From NCBI RefSeq assembly GCF_031882575.1, contig NZ_CP134772.1:4235001-4299000 (forward strand): a stretch of 64,000 nt of DNA, read 5' to 3'. The DNA comes from Pseudomonas sp. VD-NE ins (GTDB taxonomy: Bacteria; Pseudomonadota; Gammaproteobacteria; Pseudomonadales; Pseudomonadaceae). The position numbers and the translations under genes are program-made. This document shows positions 16,363-25,633 of this stretch, piece by piece; the first letter of the stretch is position 1, and each line of letters begins with the position of its first letter. The notes beneath the pieces are model-generated. The model saw only the letters and a program-made list of their open reading frames with translations, was not told where the DNA came from and did no database searches.

Positions 16363-17493
16363 GTGCCTGCCCACCCGCCGAAACGATCGCGACTGATCCA
16401 GCGCTGGCCGGCGTTGCGCCGCTGGTTCGGCAAGGGCCTGCAGGCCAGCGCCGGGCATGACGCCAGTGGCCAGTCGATCCGCGACTTCTTTCGGCGCAAG
16501 GCCAGCGGTCAGGGTTACACCCTCAGCCACAGCCAGCTGCGCGTCATCGAATGCATGGCGCAGCAGGCCAGTCTGTTGTTTGGCGCGAGCAGTCGAACCG
16601 CGCCGAGTCTCTATCTGTTCGGCGCTGTCGGGCGAGGCAAAAGCTGGCTGCTCGACGGTTTCTTTCAGGCCCTGCCGATCACCCAGAAACGGCGCCTGCA
16701 TTTCCATCAGTTCTTCGCACAATTGCATCAGGGCATGTTCAGCCATCGCGAGCAGGACGATGCCCTCGAAGTGACCCTCGACGAACTGCTGGAGGATTGT
16801 CGGGTGCTGTGTTTCGACGAGTTTCATGTGCACGACATCGGCGATGCCATGCTCATCACCCGGCTGTTCAAGGCGCTGTTCAAACGGCGGATTCTGCTGC
16901 TGGTCACCTCCAACTACGCACCTGAAGGGCTGCTGCCCAATCCGCTCTATCACGCCCGCTTCAAACCGGTGATCGAACTGATGAATACCCACATGCAGGT
17001 GATGGAAGTCGGTGGCCCGCACGATTACCGCAGCCACACGCGCCACTCTGCACATCAGATATTTACCCAGGGGCATTACGTGTGGCCGGCCACGCCCGCG
17101 CAACGCACCGCTCTGGATTTGCCCTCTGCAGATGCACCTGCCATTGCGCTAACGGTCGGCACCCGGCAGTTTCAGGCTCGATTGTGTGAAGAGCGGCGTG
17201 TCGGTTTTACCTTCAGCGATCTGTGTGAGCAGCCGACGGCGGTCATGGATTATCTGGAACTGTGTCGACGGTTCGACCGCTGGATCATTGATGATCTGCC
17301 GGAACTGGGAGAATGCCCGATCGCCGCACAACAGCGCTTCATCAATCTGATCGACGTGCTGTACGACCAGGACAAACATCTGACGCTGCTCGGCCAGCTG
17401 CCCTTGCATGAAAGCCTGGACGGCCACGCCATTGACCTGGCGCGCACACGCAGCCGCTTGGGGCAATTACAGGAAGTGCACGAACCCGCCTGA
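16363..17493 (+). CDS. zapE: AFG1-family ATPase (ZapE-like)
   Basis: The P-loop ATPase of 376 residues has Walker A LFGAVGRGKSWLLDGF, Walker B RVLCFDEFHVHDIGDAM and a sensor region LLLVTSNYAPEGLLPNPLYH, which is the AFG1/ZapE signature. E. coli ZapE associates with the division ring; mitochondrial Afg1 helps membrane protein turnover. Pseudomonas usually has more than one member, so the division role is uncertain here. The GTG at 16363 with GGAG nine bases upstream is preferred; the longer frame would start at a TTG without a ribosome site. Transcribed away from the pilus operon. Confidence 0.82.
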   Translation: MPAHPPKRSRLIQRWPALRRWFGKGLQASAGHDASGQSIRDFFRRKASGQGYTLSHSQLRVIECMAQQASLLFGASSRTAPSLYLFGAVGRGKSWLLDGFFQALPITQKRRLHFHQFFAQLHQGMFSHREQDDALEVTLDELLEDCRVLCFDEFHVHDIGDAMLITRLFKALFKRRILLLVTSNYAPEGLLPNPLYHARFKPVIELMNTHMQVMEVGGPHDYRSHTRHSAHQIFTQGHYVWPATPAQRTALDLPSADAPAIALTVGTRQFQARLCEERRVGFTFSDLCEQPTAVMDYLELCRRFDRWIIDDLPELGECPIAAQQRFINLIDVLYDQDKHLTLLGQLPLHESLDGHAIDLARTRSRLGQLQEVHEPA

Positions 17494-17506
17494 CCACACG
17501 GTTTCA

Positions 17507-17593
17507 GTGGGAGCGAGCCTGCTCGCGAAAGCGCCCTATCAGTCAAAACATCAGCGGCTGACACTCCGCCTTCGCGAGCAGGCTCGCTCCCAC
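17507..17593. repeat. REPIN (GTGGGAGCGAGC type)
   Basis: Two inverted REP units (GTGGGAGCGAGCCTGCTCGC and GCGAGCAGGCTCGCTCCCAC) stand about 45 bp apart, between two genes in the same direction. Confidence 0.88.
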
Positions 17594-17709
17594 CATGGGC
17601 ATCTGAAGTTTCGCCACCTAGCCAATTTCAAATCAGGGTATTGCCGTTATCATGTCGGCCATTCCCGGCGCCCCTGCGGCGCGCCCCTGATCAATAGCGA
17701 ACACCAAAC

Positions 17710-19023
17710 ATGCACACCCTTGCTCAATTGCGCGCCGGCGAGTTGTCGGGCATTACGCGACTGGATCTGTCCTGCGGCCTGACCGAGTTCCCGGTCGAGA
17801 TTTTCGACCTGGCCGACACCCTGGAAATCCTCAACCTCAGCGGCAATGCCCTGAGCAGCCTGCCGGATGACTTGCACCGTCTGACACGCCTGCGCGTGCT
17901 GTTCTGTTCCGACAACCCGTTCACCGAACTGCCGGCCTGTCTCGGTCAGTGCGCGGCCCTGACGATGGTCGGCTTCAGAGCCAATCGCATCGTCAACGTT
18001 CCCGCTCAAGCCCTGCCGCCACAACTGCGCTGGCTGATCCTGACCGACAACTGCATCGAAAGCCTGCCGAGCGAACTCGGTGAGCGCCCTGCCCTGCAAA
18101 AGCTCATGCTGTCCGGCAACCGCCTGCAAGCGCTGCCACCCTCGCTGAGCAACTGCCATCGTCTGGAGCTGTTGCGCATCTCCGCCAACCACCTGACCGA
18201 GCTGCCGCAGTGGCTGCTCGCGCTGCCGAGCCTGACCTGGCTGGCCTACGCCGGTAACCCGCTGGAAACCGAGGCAGACGCCGCCGCGCTGGAGGCGACG
18301 CCGCAGATTGCCTGGTCGGCGCTGCGTCTGCAGCAACGGTTGGGTGAAGGCGCCTCGGGGGTGATTTCCCGGGCGAACTGGCAACGCGACGATGGCTCAG
18401 TAACGCCGGTCGCAGTGAAACTGTACAAAGGTGAAATGACCAGCGACGGCTCGCCGCTGCACGAAATGAATGCCTGTATCACCGCCGGCCTGCATCCCAA
18501 TCTGATCCGGGTCGAGGGGCGCATCAGTGGCCATCCCGACGGACAGCAAGGCTTGGTGATGCAATTGATCGATCCGTCGTTCGGCAACCTCGCCGATCTG
18601 CCCAGCCTGGCGTCCTGCTCGCGGGATGTGTACGCCGATGATTGCCGGTTCAGTGCCGAGGTGGCGCTGAACATTGCCAAAGGTATCGCTTCGGCAGCCG
18701 AGCATCTGCATCAGCAAGGCATCACCCACGGCGATCTCTACGGGCACAACATTCTGTTGAACAAGCACGGCGATTGCCTGCTCGGGGATTTTGGCGGGGC
18801 GTCGTTCCACGCGGTCGCCGACACTGCGGAAACTCGCGCGCTGCAACGCATCGAAGTGCGCGCGTTCGGGATTTTGCTGGGGGAATTGCTGGCGCGCATC
18901 GACTCGGGGTTGAGTGATGAGTTGCGTGCGGTGCTTGAAGAGCTGGAGCGGCGTTGCTGTCAGGCGGATGTGCTGGCGCGGCCGGGGTTTGCTGAAGTTA
19001 TTGCGGTTTTGCAGGAAAGCTGA
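17710..19023 (+). CDS. Leucine-rich repeat protein with C-terminal Ser/Thr kinase domain
   Basis: This 437-residue protein joins two modules. Residues 1-190 are leucine-rich repeats of the LxxLxLSGNxLxxLPxxL type (for example LEILNLSGNALSSLPDDL). Residues about 205-437 are a compact eukaryotic-like protein kinase: glycine loop GEGASG near 214, lysine K237 in VAVKLYKG, catalytic D342 in THGDLYGHNILLNK and metal-binding D360 in GDFGG. All three key kinase residues are present, so it should be active, although the usual HRDLKPEN reads HGDLYGHN. There is no signal peptide or membrane helix, so it is cytoplasmic or a secreted effector without visible signal. Partners and targets are unknown; a repeat precedes it and no phosphatase gene is adjacent. 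Confidence 0.85.
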   Translation: MHTLAQLRAGELSGITRLDLSCGLTEFPVEIFDLADTLEILNLSGNALSSLPDDLHRLTRLRVLFCSDNPFTELPACLGQCAALTMVGFRANRIVNVPAQALPPQLRWLILTDNCIESLPSELGERPALQKLMLSGNRLQALPPSLSNCHRLELLRISANHLTELPQWLLALPSLTWLAYAGNPLETEADAAALEATPQIAWSALRLQQRLGEGASGVISRANWQRDDGSVTPVAVKLYKGEMTSDGSPLHEMNACITAGLHPNLIRVEGRISGHPDGQQGLVMQLIDPSFGNLADLPSLASCSRDVYADDCRFSAEVALNIAKGIASAAEHLHQQGITHGDLYGHNILLNKHGDCLLGDFGGASFHAVADTAETRALQRIEVRAFGILLGELLARIDSGLSDELRAVLEELERRCCQADVLARPGFAEVIAVLQES

Positions 19024-19036
19024 CTGCTGCGCAGTC

Positions 19037-19130
19037 AATCGCGGGCAAGCCCGCTCCCACAGTGTCCGGGTCGTTCACAAAATCTGTGGACACCTCTGAA
19101 CCTGTGGGAGCTAGCCTGCTGGCGATGAGG
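19037..19130. repeat. REPIN-like inverted pair, divergent arms
   Basis: GCGGGCAAGCCCGCTCCCAC and GTGGGAGCTAGCCTGCTGGC face each other. The two arms belong to different REP subtypes, and the second is an imperfect member. It separates the convergent kinase and YebC-family genes. Confidence 0.75.
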
Positions 19131-19147
19131 CCATCACTGACGCTCGA

Positions 19148-19852
19148 TCAGCCCGCCAGGCCAACAAACATGTCCTGCACATCATCATGGTTGTCGAGGC
19201 CTTCGAGGAACGCTTCAACCTCAGCCATCTGCTCGTCGCTCAAACCGCTGACCGGGTTCTTCGGCTGGAAGCCCAGTTTGGCCGACAGCACGGTGAAGCC
19301 TTGCTCTGGCAGCGCTTTCTGCACCGCATCCAGATCGGTAGGGTCGGTCAGGAACAGCGTTGCGCCGTCTTCGCCCGGCTCGAAATCCTGCGCGCCCGCT
19401 TCGATCGCAGCCATTTCCGGATCGGCGTCCGGGGTGTCCGGCGAAGCCTCGATCATGCCGACATGGTTGAAGTCCCAGGCCACGGAGCCGGAAGCCCCCA
19501 GTTGGCCCTTACGGAATGCCACGCGGATTTCCGCAACGGTACGGTTGATGTTGTCGGTCACGCACTCGACGATCAGCGGCACCTGGTGCGGAGCGAACCC
19601 TTCATAGGTCACGCGATGGTATTGCACCGCTTCACCCAACAGACCGGCGCCTTTCTTGATCGCGCGATCGAGGGTTTCTTTCGGCATCGAGGCTTTCTTG
19701 GCCTGTTCAACCACCAGACGCAAGTGTGCGTTGGTGGCGGTATCGGCACCGTTGCGCGCAGCAATGGTGATTTCTTTCACCAGTTTGCCGAAGATTTTGC
19801 CCCTGGCGTTGGCTGCCGCTTCTTTGTGTTTAACCTTCCACTGTGCGCCCAT
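19148..19852 (-). CDS. YebC/PmpR-family DNA-binding regulator (YeeN-like)
   Basis: The 234-residue protein starts [19 protein letters not shown], followed by [19 protein letters not shown] and [18 protein letters not shown], which define the YebC family. The [15 protein letters not shown] version (rather than the WANIQHRK of YebC proper) points to the YeeN subgroup. Family members act as transcriptional regulators, for example PmpR on quinolone signalling, and recent work links the family to translation at proline stretches. The gene is monocistronic and convergent with the kinase gene. Confidence 0.9.
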   Translation of the reverse strand: MGAQWKVKHKEAAANARGKIFGKLVKEITIAARNGADTATNAHLRLVVEQAKKASMPKETLDRAIKKGAGLLGEAVQYHRVTYEGFAPHQVPLIVECVTDNINRTVAEIRVAFRKGQLGASGSVAWDFNHVGMIEASPDTPDADPEMAAIEAGAQDFEPGEDGATLFLTDPTDLDAVQKALPEQGFTVLSAKLGFQPKNPVSGLSDEQMAEVEAFLEGLDNHDDVQDMFVGLAG

Positions 19853-20073
19853 TACTCACTCTCTTGATCTGTGGCGCCGAGACATCTATTGGCCGACGCG
19901 TGGCGCCAAGTTTATACGGCCTAAAGTCGGCAATCGACCAAAAAAACACAATGCAGAATCGACATCTTCACCAGAGCTTGTAGGGGGATTCTGAAAAACG
20001 CCTTTGACATGACCATTCAGCGCTGTGGTTTCGTACCCTCTCAAGCCCGTATTGCCTGACAGAGCCTGTTCGA

Positions 20074-21462
20074 ATGCTCAATGACAAGGAAAGTCCTTTT
20101 ACCCTGACCCTGACCGACAGCGGCCTGTGCCTGCCGGTGGTGCGTTTTCATGGCGAGGAAGCACTCAACCAGCCCTACCGTTTCGACATCGAACTGATCG
20201 GCCTGGCCCCCCCCGTGGCGCCGGGTACCTTCCTGCATCAACCGGCATTTCTGCGCCTGGACGACCATCATGGGATTCACGGCGTGATCGACAGTGCCAG
20301 TTGCGAACATCGCGGTACGCACCGGATCGGCTATCGCGTGACGGTCGTGCCGCACTTGCAGCGGCTGGCCCAGCCAAGTCAACGGCGGGTGTTCGTGCAC
20401 CTGAGCGTGCCGCAGATTCTCCAGCGATTGCTCACGGAAAATGCCCTGCCCGTTGAGGGCTACCGGATTGAAATGACCGTTGGCCAGTACCCGATCCGTG
20501 CGTTTTGCATTCAGTACGAAGAAAGTGATCTGGCGCTGCTGAACAGGCTTTGCGAGGAGGAAGGCATTCACTATCACTTCGAACACCGGGTGGACGGGCA
20601 CATTGTCGTGTTTGCCGATGACAGCCTGAGCCTGCCGCAGGCGCCAACGCTGGTTCCGTTCAAGGCTTGCGAGCAAACACCCTCACCGTGCGTCAGTGCG
20701 TTGTACCAGCATCATCACGCCGCGCCCATTGCCACGCTGCATGCCGTGCGGAATCGAGGGCAGCAGGCGATCAGCGACGATGCCGCCAACCATATCCCTG
20801 CACCGGCGCCGCCGATACCTTCCCTCGAACAACGTCACCACGAACAACGCAGTCGTCGCCATCTGGAACGACAACGTTGCCAGCACCGCACGATCAACGG
20901 CCGCAGCGACCGGATCGGTTTATTCAGTGGACATCTGCTGCAGGTATCGGCGCATCCGATCAACCAGTTCAACGAACAATGGCGGCTCACTGCCATACGC
21001 CATCACGGGCAACATCCGTCGATTCTTGACCCGGCCCCTGCCCTGCACCGCTATTACAACGATTTCACCGCCCAGCCCTGGTCAACCGATTTTCGGCCGC
21101 CACTCAAACAACCGCGTCCAGGTATTGCCGGTTATCACCTGGCGCAAGTGCTCGGGCCTGCCGGGCAATCGGCGCAGGTCGATGAGCAGGGCCGAGTCGC
21201 CATCAGGCTGTGGCCCTCGGAGCAGAACTCAGCGCCTGACAGTGACGCGGTCTGGCTGCCCATCGCCATGACTCGAGCCAATGCTCGAATCACCCAGGAC
21301 GAACTGCCCTGCGCCGGCAGCGAAGTATGGGTGAGTTTCCTCGACAGCGACCCGGACCGGCCGATTCTGTGCCTGGGCAACTCACGCAAGCCCACACCTC
21401 GCGAACCACCCGCACGTGACAGCCTATTGCTCGACTGGCTACTCGACAGCGGCGCACGCTGA
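20074..21462 (+). CDS. Short orphan VgrG-like type VI secretion protein
   Basis: The 462-residue protein has the VgrG gp27-like N-terminal region (FTLTLTDSGLCLPVVRFHGE, RVTVVPHLQRLAQPSQRRVF, YEESDLALLNRLCEEEGIHY) and, from about residue 340, the gp5-like OB-fold (AQVDEQGRVAIRLWPSEQN, MTRANARITQDELPCAGSEV, SDPDRPILCLGNS). It stops soon after the OB fold at DWLLDSGAR, so the long beta-helix needle of normal VgrG (650 or more residues) is missing. No Hcp, PAAR or effector gene adjoins. It is either a truncated orphan or a minimal spike protein. The ORF is intact, with no sign of a frameshift at its end. Confidence 0.8.
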   Translation: MLNDKESPFTLTLTDSGLCLPVVRFHGEEALNQPYRFDIELIGLAPPVAPGTFLHQPAFLRLDDHHGIHGVIDSASCEHRGTHRIGYRVTVVPHLQRLAQPSQRRVFVHLSVPQILQRLLTENALPVEGYRIEMTVGQYPIRAFCIQYEESDLALLNRLCEEEGIHYHFEHRVDGHIVVFADDSLSLPQAPTLVPFKACEQTPSPCVSALYQHHHAAPIATLHAVRNRGQQAISDDAANHIPAPAPPIPSLEQRHHEQRSRRHLERQRCQHRTINGRSDRIGLFSGHLLQVSAHPINQFNEQWRLTAIRHHGQHPSILDPAPALHRYYNDFTAQPWSTDFRPPLKQPRPGIAGYHLAQVLGPAGQSAQVDEQGRVAIRLWPSEQNSAPDSDAVWLPIAMTRANARITQDELPCAGSEVWVSFLDSDPDRPILCLGNSRKPTPREPPARDSLLLDWLLDSGAR

Positions 21463-21468
21463 TCCCTT

Positions 21469-21552
21469 TGTAGGAGCTGCCGCAGGCTGCGATCTTTTGA
21501 TTTTGATCTTGAAAACAAGATCGAAAGATCGCAGCCTGCGGCAGCTCCTACA
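21469..21552. repeat. Inverted repeat element with TGTAGGAGCTGC ends
   Basis: A near-perfect 84-bp palindrome: TGTAGGAGCTGCCGCAGGCT and its complement at the other end enclose GATCTTTTGAT and ATCGAAAGATC arms. It is the same family as the element at 9527-9617 and lies between two convergent genes, where it can serve as a two-way terminator. Confidence 0.8.
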
Positions 21553-21567
21553 TCAACACGCCGTGCT

Positions 21568-22959
21568 TCAACCTTTGTCAGCCTTGCCCGCTGCGGCGGC
21601 GAATTTCGCCAGACGCACGTCCAGGTGCCGAGGCCGCCGCCCATGATCCTCGGCGTGCTCCTTGCGGCGGATGGCATTGCGCACCATCAACGAGCCGAGG
21701 TAGCGGATCGGCTCCGGCGGGAAATAACCCAGCGGCCCGTTGACCAGCGGCGAACGCGTCCACGGGTTATCCAGCCCCTGCACCAGCGAAGCGAGAATCT
21801 GCCCGCCCATATGGCAAGGGCCGACGCCGCTGCCCGAATAGCCGAAACCGTAAAACACATTGCCGGCGCTGCTCATCTGGCCGAAGAACGGCAAGCCGGT
21901 GACCGAGCGATCAGACGGACCGTTCCAGGTGGCATCGACTTTGACATCGGCAAAGGCCGGGAAGAAGTCGGCGAGGCTGTTTTTCAGCAGGCCGGCATAC
22001 GGCGATGGCTGATCGAACACCGGCAGCATGCGCCCGCCGAACGCGAAAGTGTTGCCACCCTTGCCGAGCATGATTCGGCCGTCGGGGGTGTTGTGGTAGT
22101 AGTGCACGAAAATCCGCGAATCGAGCACCGTCACGCCGCTGGTCAAACCGATTTCCTGCAACAGCTCCGGGCGCGGTTCGGTGATCAGCATGTCGCTGGA
22201 GACAATCGCCACGCTGCGTTCGAACTGCGGAAAGGCACGGGCCATCCAGGCATTCATCGCCAGCACCACGCGATCGGCGATCACCGTGCCATTCGGCGTC
22301 TGCAAGCGTGCCGGGCGTCCTTCTTCCAGCCCGGTCATTGCCGTGTTTTCGTGAATTTTCACACCCAGTTGCAACGCCACCCGACGCAAACCCCGCACCA
22401 GTTTGCCCGGCTGCACACTGGCGGCTGCCGGCGAAAACCAGCCTTCCAGATGCTTGCTCGAACCGGCCATGCGCTGCACATCGGCGAGCGGGCGCTGAGT
22501 GAACGAGTTGATGCCATTACGCTCCAGTGCGGCGATCACCGCGTCGGTCGAACCGACTTGCGCGCGGTTGGTCGCGGTGTACAGCGTGCCGTCGAGACGG
22601 TAATCGGCATCGACGCCGTACTGCTCACAGAACTCGCCGATCGCATGGATGCTGCGCTCCGATTCCTTGACCAGACGTACCGCTTCCTCGACGCCAAACA
22701 GGCGCTCGAGGGTGAAATACTTCGCCGACCACGACAGCGCACAACCACCGTTGCGCCCGCTGGCGCCGGCACCGCAGATGTCCGCTTCGATCAGCAACAC
22801 GTCGAGTTCGGGGTTCTGTTGCTTGAGCATGATCGCCGTCCACAACCCGGTATAGCCGCCGCCGACAATGCACACATCAGTGCGGACTTCGCCGTGCAGC
22901 GGCGGGCAGGTTTGCGAGGTATCGGCCTGCAAGGCCTGCTCAAGCCAAAACGGTCTCAT
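21568..22959 (-). CDS. FAD-dependent oxidoreductase, putative aminophosphonate oxidase
   Basis: The 463-residue protein has a D-amino-acid/glycine oxidase fold with dinucleotide motif DVCIVGGGYTGLWTA (residues 28-42), GAGASGRNGG near 62 and a C-terminal FAD loop NVFYGFGYSGSGVGPCHMGG. It resembles the clade of oxidases found beside phosphonate catabolism genes (putative aminophosphonate oxidoreductase family). The expected reaction is oxidative deamination of 2-aminoethylphosphonate or an N-methyl derivative to phosphonoacetaldehyde, which PhnX at 27873 would cleave. This is inference from context; gamma-glutamylputrescine oxidase-like function is the alternative. The ATG at 22959 has GGAG upstream. 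It follows the transporter gene by 72 bp and is probably in the same operon. Confidence 0.8.
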   Translation of the reverse strand: MRPFWLEQALQADTSQTCPPLHGEVRTDVCIVGGGYTGLWTAIMLKQQNPELDVLLIEADICGAGASGRNGGCALSWSAKYFTLERLFGVEEAVRLVKESERSIHAIGEFCEQYGVDADYRLDGTLYTATNRAQVGSTDAVIAALERNGINSFTQRPLADVQRMAGSSKHLEGWFSPAAASVQPGKLVRGLRRVALQLGVKIHENTAMTGLEEGRPARLQTPNGTVIADRVVLAMNAWMARAFPQFERSVAIVSSDMLITEPRPELLQEIGLTSGVTVLDSRIFVHYYHNTPDGRIMLGKGGNTFAFGGRMLPVFDQPSPYAGLLKNSLADFFPAFADVKVDATWNGPSDRSVTGLPFFGQMSSAGNVFYGFGYSGSGVGPCHMGGQILASLVQGLDNPWTRSPLVNGPLGYFPPEPIRYLGSLMVRNAIRRKEHAEDHGRRPRHLDVRLAKFAAAAGKADKG

Positions 22960-23031
22960 GGGGTTTCTCCAGTCAGATGGCCACGACCCAGCCTGCCGCG
23001 AGCACCGCAGCAGGCCGCGAGGCAAAGGGTT

Positions 23032-24357
23032 TCAGGAACGCAGGGGTTTGATCGTCAGCGGGCAATTGGGGATCGCGGCGCGCGGTTCCATCACCCCGAC
23101 CGGGCGGCTGTTCCAGTGCGGAATCAGCACCAGCGCCGAGAACAGCGCACAACCGGCGAAGACGATGAACACCGTCACCGAGTCGAAGTAACCCGGCAGC
23201 AAACCGCCGAGCACTGCGCCGACCGAGCCGCAGCCGTTGACGAAACCGGCCGCCGTGGCGCCAGCCTTGGCTTTGCCGAAGTCGATCGCGGCGGCACCGC
23301 TGATCATTGAATCCGGGCCGTACAGGGTCAGGCCCATGACGAACAGCAACGCGACCACCAGCAAGACACTGCCGGTGTGCAGCGCGCCCATGAACAGCGC
23401 CAGCGTCACGGTCAGCGCCAACAGGCTCAACACGCAGGCCGGCATGCGCCGGGCACCGAACAGTTTGTCCGAGGCCAGGCCGATCAGGATCGGCCCGAGC
23501 AACCCGGCCAGTTCGAACGAGGTGGGAATGATCGCCGCGCCGACCTTGCCGACACTGGGCATTTGTTCAAAGACAATCACCGGGCCCCACAACAGAATCG
23601 CGTAACGCGCCGGTTTCAACATGAAATACGCCAGGCCCAGCACCAGCACCGTGCGGTTACGCAGGATTTCCTTCAACGGCTCCCAGACACTGAGCTTGCT
23701 GTTGGCTTCGGTTTCTGCCGCCGTCAGTTCAGGTTCCGGCTCGACCGCCGGCAAGCCGACGTCTTCCGGTTTGTTGCGCTGGAAGATAAAGAACAACACC
23801 GCGACCACGGCAACCACCACCGCGCTGGAAATGAACGCCGCGTGCCAGGTGCCCATCAAGGTATACGCCCACCAGCCGGCGAACGGCGACGCCACCAGAC
23901 CACCGAACGCGTAGCAGGAACTCCATAGGCCGAGCACCCGTCCGCGCTGCTGGGAGGGGAAAAAACTGCCGAGGTTTTTGCACAATCCCGACCATCCGGT
24001 GGACTGCGCCAAACCCTGAATCAACATACAAGTGGCGAAGATCGGCAACGTGGCGTAACTGCCCATCACCAGCGCCGCTGCGGCGGAAATCAGCAAGCCG
24101 CCGAGCACCACGACCCGTGGGCCAAAGCGGTCGGCGAGCATGCCCCAGGTGAACTGGCCGATCGCGTAAGCCGCCAGATAGATCGCATCGAGGTTGGCCA
24201 TGGCCATCTTGTCGAGCATGAAGGTCGGGTCTTCGGCGATGCCGAGTTTGGCCACCGAAAACGCTTTGCGGGTGAAGTAGAAAGCGGCGTACGCCAGCCA
24301 GGTAATCGCGAAAATCTGCACGCGCCAACGCGCAATGGTGCCGATGTGCTTGTTCAT
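23032..24357 (-). CDS. OPA-family MFS transporter, probable phosphonate uptake
   Basis: The 441-residue permease has 12 membrane helices. The N-terminal helix WLAYAAFYFTRKAFSVAK carries the conserved arginine region of the organophosphate:phosphate antiporter family (GlpT, UhpT, UhpC), and helix 2-3 has GMLADRFGPRVVVLGG. OPA members move phosphate esters in exchange for phosphate. Given the downstream oxidase and the nearby phnW-phnX pair, 2-aminoethylphosphonate or a relative is the likely cargo; this is inferred. The ATG at 24357 is chosen because the longer frame adds a hydrophilic tail not typical of the family. It diverges from a LysR gene. Confidence 0.83.
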   Translation of the reverse strand: MNKHIGTIARWRVQIFAITWLAYAAFYFTRKAFSVAKLGIAEDPTFMLDKMAMANLDAIYLAAYAIGQFTWGMLADRFGPRVVVLGGLLISAAAALVMGSYATLPIFATCMLIQGLAQSTGWSGLCKNLGSFFPSQQRGRVLGLWSSCYAFGGLVASPFAGWWAYTLMGTWHAAFISSAVVVAVVAVLFFIFQRNKPEDVGLPAVEPEPELTAAETEANSKLSVWEPLKEILRNRTVLVLGLAYFMLKPARYAILLWGPVIVFEQMPSVGKVGAAIIPTSFELAGLLGPILIGLASDKLFGARRMPACVLSLLALTVTLALFMGALHTGSVLLVVALLFVMGLTLYGPDSMISGAAAIDFGKAKAGATAAGFVNGCGSVGAVLGGLLPGYFDSVTVFIVFAGCALFSALVLIPHWNSRPVGVMEPRAAIPNCPLTIKPLRS

Positions 24358-24573
24358 GGTGGTTCTGACCTCAGGGTGTGAGTGTGCCGGCAGAATCGTT
24401 AAGAAAAACGCCTGTGTTTTTATTGTTGAGCACTGCGATATCACCCCGTCCCTACGGCGATATCGGTCAGATGAGTCCTGCTGTTGCACGCACAGGCTCA
24501 TGGCCAACGTGCTGCCCGAGCGGGCAGTCAGCGATGGCGTGAGCCGATCAAAGCAATTACTGTTTAATAAATA

Positions 24574-24583
24574 AAATCGATTT
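24574..24583. promoter_or_regulatory. Palindrome in transporter/LysR intergenic region
   Basis: AAATCGATTT is a perfect palindrome within a longer AT-rich imperfect one (ATAAAATCGATTTATCGTAT), 56 bp before the LysR start and some 220 bp before the divergent transporter. It may be the autoregulatory LysR site. Confidence 0.4.
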
Positions 24584-24638
24584 ATCGTATTTCACACATA
24601 AGCTCAGCTTGTTACTGACTTAACGATCAGGTGACTTC

Positions 24639-25511
24639 ATGTCGGTGTCTCACGCCCAACTCAAAGCCTTCCACGCCGTGGCCGTGCATGGAAGCTTCAC
24701 CAAAGCCGCCGAGCGCCTTTTTCTCACGCAACCGGCGATATCCGACCAAGTGCGCAAACTCGAAGAACGTTTCGGCGTTTTGCTGTTTCACCGCAATAAA
24801 CGTTCCGTACGCCTGACCGACCTGGGCGAGCGCTTGCTGGCGATCACCCAGCGCCTGTTCGTGATTGAAGCCGAAGCGCAGGAGTTGCTGCAGGAATCTC
24901 AGGCGTTGCAGACCGGCAGCCTGATTCTCGCAGTGGATGCGCCAGTGCACGTGTTGCCGCAGATCGCGCGGTTCTGTGAGCGTTATCCGGGGATCAGCGT
25001 GAAGATCGAGACCGGCAACACCGATGAATCACTGTTTCGCCTGTTCAACTACCAAGCCGACCTGGCGTTGCTCGGGCGCGATGTCAGTGATGAACGCCTG
25101 CTCTGTGTGCCGCTGCGCAATGATCCGATGGTGGCGTTCGTTTCGCGCAATCATCCGTGGGCCGAGCATGAATCGATCTGCCTGGAAGATCTGGATGACA
25201 CGCCGCTGGTATTGCGTGAGCACGGTTCGGTGACGCGGCAGACGCTGGAAGAGGAAATGGCCCGGGCCGGATTTCGCATTCGCCCGGCGATTCAGGTGGA
25301 AGGCCGGGAAGCGGCGCGTGAGGCGGTGGTGGTCGGGATTGGTGTCGGCGTGGTCTCGGCGGCGGAGTTTGGTGCGGATTCGCGGGTGTGTGCGTTGCCG
25401 ATAATCGACTGCACACGACGGCTGACGGAGACGCTGGTGTGTTTGCGTGAGCAAAGCAATCGACGGGTGGTGTCGACCTTCCTCGATATGGTTCGCCAAA
25501 GTCTTGTGTAA
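24639..25511 (+). CDS. LysR-family regulator, aminoethylphosphonate type
   Basis: The 290-residue regulator has an N-terminal winged helix (HAQLKAFHAVAVHGSFTKAA, LTQPAISDQVRKLEERFGV) and a C-terminal periplasmic-binding-like inducer domain (QTGSLILAVDAPVHVLPQI). Its effector domain, with LREHGSVTRQTLEEEMARAG and EGREAAREAVVVGIGVGVVS, is clearly related to the second LysR at 25634-26494, and both fit the LysR subgroup associated with aminoethylphosphonate catabolism. It is divergent from the OPA transporter and oxidase genes and probably controls them. AGGTGA precedes the ATG. Confidence 0.87.
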   Translation: MSVSHAQLKAFHAVAVHGSFTKAAERLFLTQPAISDQVRKLEERFGVLLFHRNKRSVRLTDLGERLLAITQRLFVIEAEAQELLQESQALQTGSLILAVDAPVHVLPQIARFCERYPGISVKIETGNTDESLFRLFNYQADLALLGRDVSDERLLCVPLRNDPMVAFVSRNHPWAEHESICLEDLDDTPLVLREHGSVTRQTLEEEMARAGFRIRPAIQVEGREAAREAVVVGIGVGVVSAAEFGADSRVCALPIIDCTRRLTETLVCLREQSNRRVVSTFLDMVRQSLV

Positions 25512-25521
25512 GGAATACCGG

Positions 25522-25621
25522 CCCCATCGCTGGCAAGCCAGCTCCCACAGGTTTCCTGGCTGTACCCAGCACCTTTGAACGACCGAGATCACTGTGGGAG
25601 CTGGCTTGCCAGCGATTGGGG
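25522..25621. repeat. REPIN (GTGGGAGCTGGCTTGCCAGC type)
   Basis: The inverted units ATCGCTGGCAAGCCAGCTCC and GGAGCTGGCTTGCCAGCGAT lie between the two convergent LysR genes. Confidence 0.88.
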
Positions 25622-25633
25622 CGACTCGGTGTA

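Noticed and set aside
19062..19607. Plus-strand frame overlapping the YebC-family gene
   Set aside because: Serine-rich shadow, no ribosome site.
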